Source: Sparassis latifolia
Taxonomy: Eukaryota; Basidiomycota; Agaricomycetes; Polyporales; Sparassidaceae
Direction: 5' to 3'
Assembly: GCA_018466975.1 (NCBI GenBank)
Contig: CM031556.1
Coordinates: 2,108,001-2,172,000, forward strand
DNA length: 64,000 nt
The notes under the pieces were generated by a model that worked only from the letters and a program-made list of their open reading frames with translations, had not been told where the DNA came from and did no database searches. Below, piece after piece: positions 23,292 through 32,829 of the stretch. Within the stretch, counting starts at the first letter, position 1. Each line of letters starts with the position of its first letter. The position numbers and the translations under genes are program-made.

Positions 23292-24930
23292 TCAGGTATC
23301 ATGCGTATCCCTCTTCTTGTCGCACAGTTGTACAACACGCTTAGTCTCTTCGAGGACGGCAAGCACTGCGGAAAGACTAGAGTCAAAACTCTAATATGTA
23401 ATCCAAAAAGCCGACATAAGCTCACATTTGGCCTGGAGCTGTGCCTCTTTCTCTTCTAGTTGCTCGTTATGGAGCATGAGCTTGTTCTCCTGCGTCCGAA
23501 CTGCTTCTTCGCTGCGGTGGAGGACTTCCATCTCCTGGTGAACACGTTCCGATGCTGCGGTCACGTCACGGCAGAGTCCCTTCATCACCTCGAGTCGCTC
23601 ATGATACCCAGCACGAAGCTCTTCGAGCTCGTGACCTAGGGGAAAGTGATGTCAATTCATAGAAGAGGTGAGAAAGTGTGACGACCCCACTCAGGACCTC
23701 CGCCTCGCCCGACGCCTTCACGTACTTGGACATCTGCTCGATCCAGTCTCGGTCCATCGCCCATGCGACAGACTTCGTCTGGCTGACCACGCTCAGTCTG
23801 CTCATGCTGGTCGACTTCTTCAGGCTGCTGCGGCGACGAGGCAAGGGACGGTGCTCCGGCGCCTGCTGGGCATCCGGTTTCTCGTGGATCGTAGGCAGCG
23901 CTTGTCCATTCGCGGTGAACGGCTCATTGACGTGCAGTTCCGCTGAGGGAGGGCTAGGAGATGTCGAAGGCAGCTCGTCTTCATCCGGTGAGGACTCTAC
24001 TACGCTGGGGCTGTCGACGTGTGGCTCACGCGGACGGTGGGGAATGGGCAAGGGCTCGGGGGACTTCGCGTGCTCGTGGGTTGGGTATGCTTCAACACGA
24101 GTCCTTGGAACCGCCCTCCTCTCGTTCATACCGGGGGGACGGATACGCTTAATATGCTCTTCTTCCCTGACTACGACGGGAACACGACCCGTTGCCCGAC
24201 TTGTCTGCGACGGGTACAATCGGTTGGTCTGTCGTTTATGCGGAGACGGAGACGGGGACCTGCTGCGGTGCATGGTGCTGTATCCCATGGATCCCACAGG
24301 TCGTGATGTCGTACCGACCTGCGTGGACGGCGCACGACGCGACATGGACTGCCCGCGACGGGGCACGGGGACCGGGGGATGGCTTGCGTGGGCGGGCTGA
24401 GGGCTGCACTTGCTGCACCAATAGGGAGCGGGTGAACTCTCCGCGCGAGGCTGGGTTATCTCCGCACCCTGGTCTCTGAACCACCTCTCCATCTCCTTCA
24501 GCCTGAAATCTGGGGAAGCGAGCACGGTGTGGAACGCGACCCGTACGCCTTGCGTCTCCCTCGGCACTGATTCGCGCACCAGTCTCTGGCATTTGCGGAT
24601 CATACGGTCCTTCAGGTGACGGATCTGCACGATGCGGTCCCAGGATGCGCTCTTGTCCTTCGCCAGCTCAGCAACCTCCATCCGCAGAAGCTGAGCGTAC
24701 AGTTGTGCTGTACGCGGAGGCAGGAGCACCTATGATCGCACAGGTTCTCAACGATATGACCCCAATGGCATAGGCAAGATTCGTACCCTCATCTCGTTCG
24801 GCGTGTCTGTGCACTGGAGATATCGCCATCCTGTCTTCGCATATTCGTCTGTAGGTATTTCTAGCTGTCCGCGGACAGGACTTTGTTGGAAATAATTAAG
24901 CTGCGCTTTGGACGATCTGGGTGGATTCAT
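23292..24930 (-). CDS. Unknown protein with Pro/Ser-rich centre and C-terminal coiled coil
   Basis: Not recognised as a known family. The start chosen is MNPPRSSKAQLNYFQQSPV at 24930. An N-terminal segment, TAQLYAQLLRMEVAELAK, looks helical. A long disordered middle follows (about residues 150-340) rich in Ser, Pro and Arg, with PSPSPHKRQTNRLYPSQ and PRRRSSLKKSTSMSR, which resemble phosphorylation-site clusters. The C-terminus is heptad-like: MKGLCRDVTAASERVHQEM and HNEQLEEKEAQLQAKCE, ending DKKRDTHDT at 23292 after two introns. A WCSKC pair appears near residue 165 without a full zinc-finger pattern. The layout suggests a scaffold or cytoskeletal adaptor, but that is speculation. High codon third-position GC and a long open frame support real coding. 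Confidence 0.65.
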
Positions 24931-26376
24931 GGGGTGTCTCAAACACCCACAAGCTTGGATGAGCGATTTCTGTGGATGAGGAAGAGCCAGGCCAAAAAAT
25001 AGGGTAGCCTGTGAAATAGAGTAATAAGCGAGGCACGAGTACTAAGGACAGGCTGGACGTCGTGCAGTGATCAAGATTGGTATGTCGGGGCGCCGTTTAG
25101 CGGCCCATCAACATGCTGGAACGGATGGCCCTGCGCTGCATGCAGCGGGCACCCTCGGATCTTGAAGTTTTCGTGTGTCAAAAGGTGTGCACTTCAAGCG
25201 CTGTAGCCCACTCGAATCGAGCTTCGGATGCCCATCTCTATAGGCTTAAGATCTTTGATTGCAATCCGCTGAATAGACCGCTGCATCAATGTATCGATCC
25301 AGCGGTGTCTCAGAAACGGGGCGATGCGATAGCAATTCAGGCAGCATAACATGTGCCGCGCGGGTGGCCAGTCGTGTCTGAGAAGCGATGGCTGCGCACC
25401 GGTTGCGGAACGTTTCCCTCATGACACATACTATCCTAGGCATAGTTCTGCAAACTCTTTCAGTGTACTGCTCGTAGCTCCCTGACAACTTCATGATATC
25501 CCTTGAAACTTGCAGTCTATGTGCAATAATGTCCCCTCTACAAGGTTATCTAAGTAGCATGTTAAAATTCCCAGAACTTATGTTCTCGGAGACCTTCCGG
25601 CGACGAGAGTGCAAGTGCGCAGGGTAATGCAAAATTGTCACAAGCCTGTCACGAGCGCCCTTCGGCATGCCCGGCAAATTTGATCACAGAGCGGTACGCA
25701 CAGTTCTGCAAAGCCTCTTTGGGCGACGGAGTCTGAATTTCATCACGCTGTGGCGGATGGATGTAACGCGTCTTTCTCGCAACATAGCATAGAGCAAGAA
25801 CAACTTCACATGGCATCAATCGGGGTCACTATGAAGGTAGCTGCATGTTAGAAAGGCTTATATTATGGGTTGTAAAATTTTTAGGTGAGTACTGCAGGAA
25901 GGATCTCCATATCAGCTGTATTTCCGGCACTTACATTGGGGTGCAAAACCATGCAATTGCTCTCCCATTTGTTTCCACATCAACAAATTATCATACACAG
26001 GGTTGTAACATGTTTAGATAGTGTCCATACAACTACTAACCAAACCTATCAAAGAAAATTTGAGAGTTGGACGAGATATTTGCATTTTGCATATTGATGC
26101 GCACTTTGCAGAACTGTGCCTAGGATAGTACACGCAGCCTGCGGAGAGCGCTGAGCAGAAAGAACGGGAGAGTCCACTCTGTCAGGATTGGGGCCTGAGA
26201 GGAAAGAATTCTGTATTAGGGACCGGGTTATCGGAGACCTTCCTGTTATGGACGATGTCACGAGCGCGGGGATAGAGCTTCCGACACCCGACGCACTCGC
26301 CTACGCTCAGTTCTCTACCACCTGGCACCGTCTTGCCCCTCCAGGCGGCCCTCCTGGTCCCCAGTGCTCTTGATCC
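24931..26376. other. Long intergenic stretch with a degenerate inverted-repeat pair
   Basis: About 1.45 kb without a recognisable gene. The middle (25500-26100) is AT-rich. A 26-bp sequence at 25429-25454 is repeated in inverted orientation at 26105-26130 with one mismatch, and a partial third copy (gcacagttctgcaaag) lies near 25699. Open frames at 25113-25349 and 26188-26373 have no family resemblance and are not called. Confidence 0.5.
25429..26130. repeat. Inverted-repeat pair, possible decayed transposon
   Basis: The left arm reads ctatcctaggcatagttctg and the right arm is its reverse complement with C for T at one position; in total 25 of 26 bases match over 25429-25454 and 26105-26130. 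About 650 bp of AT-rich, non-coding sequence lies between. No target-site duplication is obvious outside the arms, and flanking bases diverge at once. It could be the ends of an old non-autonomous DNA transposon. Confidence 0.5.
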
Positions 26377-27744
26377 ATGTCGTCGGCCCTTGCGCACTAT
26401 GAATCTTTTCTTATTCACAACGTCTCCACTATATCTACCCTAGAGTCAACGCTCAGATCGGTGACATGGATCCTGCCGGGCAGGTTCAAGGATGCTGAAC
26501 TAGCATCTGAAGTTCGTGAGTAGCCATTCCTCGTACCGCAATAAGAGCTGCCGTGATGTTTATGCAATGCTTTTTTCGTGTAGTTTCCGCGACGCTGAAT
26601 GTGATGAGCATGTATCATGACACAGTATTGACGAAGTTCGTGCACACACATGGGAAGTACAAACCCCTCATTCCCTCGTCGTTGCATACCCGATACACGA
26701 GAGCGTGGTCGGATAAAGATAACTGGTACAAGTGGGCTGCTCGTGCCTTGCAGCTCATCCGTTACGTGGAGCTTTTAATCGAGATGGGATTGCGGAGGAA
26801 GGTCTCGTCTAAGAATCGTTGGCGAGGTGTCGTGCTGCTCGAATTCATCAAGTATGTTGTATGTATTGTCATAAGGCTGCTGAATATAACGATTACGCAG
26901 GGCTGCACTTCGCCTAGTCATGTTGCGCGTCACACGCAGACCCCTTCTGTCCCCTCCCATTCCTGAACGAGAATTCGATCCTTCTTCTTTGCCGCCCGAC
27001 TCTCAAGCATCGTCACCTACGCTTGCGCCCTCTTCTCCCCCATCTTCAGTGCCTTCAACTCCCGAGCATCTTAGGAACAATCACATCGCGTTGCCACTGC
27101 ATCCTCTCTTGACCCCGCCACCGCCTACTCATTCGCCCCTGCCCGTCGAGGAATACCTTCTGCCTAAAGCACTTACTACTTCGTCTATCAAGGCCCCTAC
27201 ATCTCTCATTAAACCCTTGTCGAACCCAAGGGACTGGCTCGCAGAACTAATCTACGTCATTCGTCCCCTTGTCTATGGTATGTCAAGTCTCTGCAGCTCC
27301 GATACCATGTCTCATAGCGACCCAACAGCAATTATGTTATCTTCTGGACGCAAGAATAACCGGCCATTGGTGACGGCACTAGCTTTGGAGCTGATTTCTC
27401 GTAACCTTCGCCGCGACCCGCTACCGTCAGCAGCCCTAGAACGTTCAGAATACGCACAGAGAGATCGGGATATGCTGTGGTATCTCTTGCGAGGATCCAT
27501 TTGGCAGACTTGGACACGGTGAGAACGCGGTGTAATCGTGACAAAGAATGTCGGTTAATATTTTATGATTTAGCCCGAAAGTGATGGCGTTTGCTGACAC
27601 TACCGCCAACATTCCTTTGCTGGGAGTCTTCAGTGCATTCATGAAGGATTGGATTCCGCTCATTGACGAATATCATTATTGTGCGTAACGTTATAAACGG
27701 TCTTGCAGCATTGACGGACTTGTTCCTCAGATACTGCTCCTTAG
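26377..27744 (+). CDS. PEX16: Peroxin 16 (peroxisomal membrane protein PEX16)
   Basis: The protein begins MSSALAHYESFLIHNVSTIS at 26377, then TLRSVTWILPGRFKDAELAS, the opening block of PEX16. Further exons give LIPSSLHTRYTRAWSDKDNW and ALQLIRYVELLIEMG, a Pro/Ser-rich insert around residues 190-250, DWLAELIYVIRPLVY, NRPLVTALALELISRNLR, and the final TTANIPLLGVFSAF and DWIPLIDEYHYYTAP. The last residues come from a tiny terminal exon ending at the TAG at 27744. PEX16 is an integral membrane protein that helps place peroxisomal membrane proteins and supports ER-derived peroxisome formation. Length and hydrophobic segments fit the family. Introns are all about 50-70 nt. Confidence 0.92.
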
Positions 27745-28041
27745 TTCTTTGGTGTTCTTGTCTGTGGCCGATGCCACTGTCTTCTACTTTCTCATCCTAA
27801 TTGTTTATATTCTCGCGCGTTCCCAGCGAAGGTATCTTCTTTCCCAACCGGTCCGAAGTGGTATGATCCATCAGCCGGAAACTCGGACGATTGAGACAGC
27901 AGTCTATCGCTGGTAATGCACGTGCTCCTGTCCAATCTTATTTCCCCATATTGTGGAGAGTTAAAATCTACATGAAGCGCCGGATTCAAGTTCCCACCTG
28001 CCGCATAGCAAGCTTCAGCAGACCATCGCACTCAGACTATT
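27745..28041. other. Intergenic between PEX16 and the cupin gene
   Basis: About 300 bp with no recognised gene. The PEX16 terminator and the cupin promoter must lie here; nothing specific is visible. Confidence 0.3.
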
Positions 28042-28783
28042 ATGGTTGCTGAGCAATCTCCCCTTCCTGACCTTCTCCGCGTCGTTACAGGTCATAATGA
28101 TAAGGGCCTTGCCATGATTCGAAGCGAAGACCGTATTTCATCTAAAGTGTGGAAGTTTTCTTATCTGAGGAGCGCGTATTAACCCTAGGACGTAGGGAAG
28201 CATCGCATTCCCTGGTGTCATGAGCGGGGCCATCTGGGTGACGGATTCGATGCCTGTGAACGACAATAATGACCTGTCAGTGATGAATACGGGCCGCGTG
28301 CTGAATCTTATGATCCCTTCAACAGAGCAGATGGTGCTGATAAGACTCCGAATGGAGATCTCGGGATCGTCATGCGGAGTGGGACTAATTTTCGTTACAC
28401 TGACTTGGCCCCTGGAGCAACCGCAGCACCGGTATACCAGTTGTTTCATGAGGGGAGGCAGAATGTTGTGCTAATTTGTGCTATAGCACCGCACCGCTTC
28501 CCTTGATTACAATGTGCTCAGTGAGCCATCCGTCTTTCTCACCATGGGGTAGCCTAACCGGTGATATGTAGTCCAAGGCAAGCTGATATTAATTCTGGAG
28601 GACGGTACCGATAGAACGTTCGAAACACCGGGAGACGTTGTTGTACAACGAGGGACAATTCACGGATGGAAGAATCCTGGTCCAGAGTGGACGCGATGGA
28701 TCACAATCCTCGTTGATGCGCGGCCTCCTGTAGTGGACGGTCATGCCCTACCTTTCGAGGTTCGCTTACCGTCAGCAGCATAG
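28042..28783 (+). CDS. Small cupin-domain protein
   Basis: The start is MVAEQSPLPDLLRVVTGHND at 28042. The conserved fungal cupin pattern follows: IWVTDSMPVNDNND, then TDLAPGATAAPHRTASLDYN (cupin motif 1, with His in place), VLVQGKLILILEDG, and GDVVVQRGTIHGWKNPGPE (motif 2, His retained), ending EVRLPSAA at 28783. Fungal members of this group are about 170-190 residues, are uncharacterised, and probably bind a divalent metal. An enzymatic or storage role is possible. The usual Met before the motif-1 His is replaced by Pro, which changes the metal loop slightly. Four short introns are inferred, one boundary being ambiguous near 28280-28330. The 3' end faces that of the rhamnose dehydrogenase gene. 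Confidence 0.82.
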
Positions 28784-28951
28784 AATCGTACCAGTCATGC
28801 TCTTCTGGATCGCACTGTATGCCCTTCACTCTCGTGCTCTTATCACCCCGCCCGATCGAGGGTATGTTCACGATGTCTTGTATGTCACAGATGTACGTAC
28901 GGGAGGGCTATGTTACACGCCCTTTGTATTATCCTGCAATCCTTGTACATC

Positions 28952-30050
28952 TCACTGGAGATTTACGAAAAGGCCACCATCAACGAGTAACGACGCGCCT
29001 GTAACATATTTCGCCAAGTCGCTCCCGAGGAAGACTACTGGGCCTGCAATGTCATCCGGTACTCCAAAAACGCATTCAGACCCAAGAAGCACCAAGAAAT
29101 GACGATGCGAGCTTACCCCCAAGTCTTCCGAGAGCCGTCCTCTTGATCATATTCTCTCGTTTCACAACGTCCGAGAGATCTTCCTTGTTAATGTCCGTTG
29201 CAATTGTACCAGGAAGGACTGCATTCGCACGAATGTTGTACTTGCCGAGCGCAACTGCACAGCTTTGCATGAGCGACAGAATGGCCGCCTTCGTCGGCGT
29301 GTAATGACTGGAACGATAAAATTGCAGTCACGATTAGTGATGCGACCAGCACGGCAGTACTTGAGGCCATTCCAACCATTGATATTCACCCCCCACGAGA
29401 GCAGAAATTGAGGATACGCCTATGATGGACCCACCCTGAGGAACTTGAGCTTTCATCTGATTCGCTACGGCTTCAAGTTACCCGGATCGTTCAGCTTAGG
29501 ACAGCGGAGCGAATGCAAACCAGCGCACATACCTTGGACAACAAAGAACGACCCATCCAAGTTCACCTGACGAGTTCGCTCCCAGATGGGATGTGGCATC
29601 GTCAAGAATTCTGCAAACGGACATATACCGGCATTGCTAACGAGGACGTCTGTCTCCGAGGGTGAACATCATCGCTTCTTGACCTGAGGCTAAATCCACG
29701 CACCTATGCGTCCAAATGTTTTTACCCCGACGTCGACGATCTATGCATGTCGTGAAGATTTACTGTAGGTTCACATCTGCTTTCACAGCGACCGATACGA
29801 CTACCGTGCGCACCTTGGTCGACGTCTCGGGGTTCGCTATGTCGCCCGAGACCACCGCAGCTTTTGCATCGCTGAATGTCTCGACATATACCCTGAGCGA
29901 CTGGACCTCTGCCTCTGTCTCCGGATCTCCGAGATAGTGAAGAACCAAGCCTCTTGCGCCTTGTTTGGCGGATTCCACCGCGCAAGCTCGTCCGATGCCA
30001 CGGGACGCGCCAGTAATGCAGACCACTTTGTCCTGCAGCAGATTCGACAT
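28952..30050 (-). CDS. LRA1: L-rhamnose-1-dehydrogenase-like short-chain dehydrogenase
   Basis: Classical SDR features are present: [10 protein letters not shown] (nucleotide-binding glycine motif) in [17 protein letters not shown] at the N-terminus, a [13 protein letters not shown] NAG motif, [13 protein letters not shown] with the catalytic Ser, [11 protein letters not shown] with the catalytic Tyr and Lys, and [19 protein letters not shown]. The C-terminus is [14 protein letters not shown] at 28952. The last two blocks closely follow yeast L-rhamnose-1-dehydrogenase, which oxidises L-rhamnose to its lactone in the fungal (non-phosphorylative) pathway. Start [11 protein letters not shown] at 30050. 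The role fits a pectin-degrading fungus, but other pathway genes are not seen here. Introns of about 50-60 nt interrupt several positions. Confidence 0.8.
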
Positions 30051-30383
30051 CCTCAGGCGAGCTGGACAGTCTGGCCAACGGGTCCACCGTTCTCTCCACA
30101 AGGTTCGTACGTCTGCTCTCCATTTCACCGAAGGGGACTTATCGCAGGAATCAGTCTCTGGCGAATCCATATGCCCAGGTACGGACCGCCGGGTCCGTTT
30201 GTATGTCACAGGATTCTTTCCGCACACCAGATCTATGTCAGAGGGTAAATTCGCTTCGAAGCCAAGGTATGGGCAGGAGTTGCGGGAGGCCGGTCGACCC
30301 GCCCAAGAATCCCGGGGACGTTGAGAGGATCCTAATAAGAGCGTGGAGCCATCCTCGTGTGCCGTCACCGCCCACCGAAAACG
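30051..30383. promoter_or_regulatory. Shared upstream region of two divergent metabolic genes
   Basis: This 333-bp stretch lies between the start codons of the rhamnose dehydrogenase gene (minus) and the reductoisomerase-like gene (plus). Both promoters are inferred to be here; no motif is claimed. Confidence 0.4.
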
Positions 30384-31863
30384 ATGCCTTCTGCTAAGAT
30401 GTATATATGATACGCCATTGAACTGAAGAGCCGTATCATATGCTGATCCCTTGTGTAGCTTCTACGACTCGGACGCTGACCTCAGCCTCCTCGAGGGCAA
30501 GACAATCGTCTTCCTTGGGTATGTGATTCGTGTTTAACCAGTTTATTTCACTGACGGTGCGATCGTCAGGTTCGGTAACCAGGGAGCAGCTCAGGCGCAG
30601 AATCTTCGAGATACTGGTATTCCCAACGACAAGGTCCTCATTGCGAATCGTCCTGATTCTTATGCGGATGACGCGAAGTCTAAAGGTTTTATCGTCGAGA
30701 ATGACATCGCGAAGGCTGCAAGTGTCGCAGATGGTGTGTTCCTTAATTTTAGCAAATGTCTCACGTCTGACTTGGCTATCATTGCAATAGTAATATTCCT
30801 CCTCATCCCCGATCAGGTCCAGCCGCGCGTCTTCAACGACGTCGTTCAGTCAACTCTGAAGGATACTGCCACGATCGTGGTTGCTAGCGGATATAATGTT
30901 TTCTTCAAGTTGCTGCAGTTCAAGCCTACCCAGGATGTTGTGATGGTGGCTCCGAGGTCTGTTATACTAACACAATGAAATGTCACACAGCAACTCACAG
31001 AACCTCTAGAATGATTGGTTCCTCTGTTCGCAGTCTGTTCGTGAAGGGACAAGGCTTCCCCTGTTTTGCGTCCGCCGAACAGAATGGAACCGGCAAGGCT
31101 CTTGAGATTGCTGTAGCTCTTTCGCGTGCCATTGGTGCCACAAAGGCTGGCGCGATAGCTTCTTCTGCTTATGAGGAGACAGCCATGGATCTCTTCGCGG
31201 AGCAGGCCCTCTGGCCCAATATAATAACACTTTTCAGGTACGCTTGCTTTCGCGGCGCCCATGTTTCCCGCCGCACATTAAATCGGATTCTATGACAGGG
31301 AGGGTTTCAGCGTGCTGAAAGAAGCCGGTTGTTCCGATGAAGCGCTCTGTTACGAGATGTATGATATCCTCCTCGTAAATCTTTCTATGGCTGACAGCAT
31401 CTTTCTTAAGGTGGATGTCGAAAGAGCCTGCGGAGATCTTCGAGCGCGCGGCCGAGGACGGTTTCATTGCTCAGGTAGGTCTCTTGGAAGCCTGAAGCCT
31501 TGATCCCTGACTCGGAGTTGGAATAGTTGAAATACCACTCGGTCGTTTCGCAATACGGTCAACTGAGTGGTGCCCTTGCTCTCGATGGCGTCGCTGTCCG
31601 TGAACACTTCAAGAATATTCTGCACAATCAAGTCTGTCTCTCATGAATCCTTCTAAAAGAATCTCTCTGACAACACATGACATCAGGTTCTGAATGGCAA
31701 GTTCTGCAAAGAGTTCAGCAAGATCGAAGCAGACCTCGAGAAGGACGGATACGATAACCCTCTCAATGAATTGTACAGGAAGACAGAGGAGACAGAGCTC
31801 GTTCAGGCAGAGAAGAGAGTGAGGGCTAGGTTGGCGGATCTCATAAAGAGCGGTCAGCAATAG
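30384..31863 (+). CDS. Ketol-acid reductoisomerase-family paralogue
   Basis: A small first exon, MPSAKI, joins FYDSDADLSLLEGKTIVFLG and FGNQGAAQAQNLRDTGI, a Rossmann dinucleotide site. Next come VLFLLIPDQVQPRVFNDV, VMVAPRMIGSSVRSLF, KGQGFPCFASAEQN and AYEETAMDLFAEQALW, then the C-terminal knotted domain with HSVVSQYGQLSGALAL, ending LADLIKSGQQ at 31863. The Asp and Glu of DLFAEQ match the metal ligands of ketol-acid reductoisomerase, the second enzyme of branched-chain amino-acid synthesis. It is not the standard fungal mitochondrial Ilv5: no presequence is seen, and the Lys of the family motif APK is Arg here, encoded across a splice (30956/31010). Substrate and role are therefore uncertain. 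Seven or so introns are present. Confidence 0.82.
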
Positions 31864-31918
31864 ACGTATGTACATCATATCTGTAACATCTGCATTTCCT
31901 CCTTCAATATCAATTGCG

Positions 31919-32657
31919 CACTGGATGCACCAGTCAATAAGCTGCCTACACTGGATGCACCATCATTTTAAGCTGCCTGCATTTATTGTGAGTTTATGGT
32001 AAAGACTTATTAAATAACTTTCCTGTAATCCGAGGCAACCTGTGCTGAAAATATTTTACGTCTTCTGTATCTACCATAACTTTTAGATAAGTCTCGAGCT
32101 ACTTATGCTAAACTTTTTTCACTCTAGCTTTCAAGTTTTGCATAAACTCATGCCACACTGGATGCAATTTCCAATAAATTGGGAAGACTATGCAAAAGTT
32201 ATTTGAAAAATAGAGTGAATAAATTTAGTGTAAGTTGCACTGCTTAGGAGAGACATATCTGAAAGTTATCCTAGAAATGGAAAACTTATTATGAAGTTAT
32301 TTCTATTTTGGGGTAGGTTTCAAATAACTTTCAGATAAGTCTCTTGTAAGCCATGCCACTTACACTAAACTTATTCACTCTATCTTTCAAATAACATTCA
32401 CGTACTCTTGCCAACTTATTGGAAATTGCATCCAGTGCCAGTTTATTGAAAATTGCATCCAGTGCTACATTTATTGTGAATTTATAGTAAAAATTAAATA
32501 ACTTTCCTAATCTGAGCGAGCCTCCTGTAAATATTTGGAACCTATCCTGATGTAGACATAACTTTACAATAAGTTTTCTGTATCTACCATGCCTTCTAGA
32601 TAAGTCTCGAGCAAACATAAGTTACACCCGCCAGTTTATTGGAAATTGCATCCAGTG
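31919..32657. mobile_element. Nested foldback MITE cluster
   Basis: The terminal unit cactggatgca occurs at 31919 and 31949, and in the longer form cactggatgcaatttccaat at 32156. Its reverse complement (attggaaattgcatccagtg, with variants) occurs at 32418-32437, 32445-32464 and 32638-32657. Between 32156 and 32437 lie two imperfect inverted arms of about 110 bp, including gagtgaataaatttagtgt against acactaaacttattcactc, around a short spacer, so this 282-bp unit can fold into a long hairpin. The outer flanks (about 31970-32130 and 32463-32615) are also similar to each other in direct orientation, with both containing gataagtctcgagc. No open frame is present, so these are non-autonomous copies, probably inserted into one another. 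Confidence 0.8.
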
Positions 32658-32700
32658 ATGCGTGCGTGGGTCTTGAGACTTCGCCAACGTGACGAGCGTG

Positions 32701-32723
32701 ACCATATGTGTGACACATATGGT
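32701..32723. repeat. Short palindrome upstream of RBM39
   Basis: The sequence accatatgtgtgacacatatgg pairs with itself around a central base. It lies about 110 bp before the RBM39 start codon. It may be a transcription-factor site or part of the neighbouring MITE debris. Confidence 0.4.
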
Positions 32724-32829
32724 CTCGCCATCGCCCCAAAACTGTTTCCCACGCTTCTTGCATCCCAAGCCTTGGCTTCGTCAAAAAATCTTACTCTGGT
32801 GGTTTCTTTGACAAACTGAGCACATTAGC

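Larger units (their letters stand above)
31864..32829. other. AT-rich intergenic region filled by MITE copies
   Basis: The 966 bp between the reductoisomerase-like gene and RBM39 is mostly repeat sequence (31919-32657). The last 170 bp must hold the RBM39 promoter; a local palindrome, accatatgtgtgacacatatggt, spans 32701-32723 and could be a protein-binding site (inference). Confidence 0.5.

Noticed and set aside
26188..26373. Short plus-strand frame just upstream of PEX16
   Set aside because: It ends four bases before the PEX16 start and has no family resemblance; probably leader sequence.
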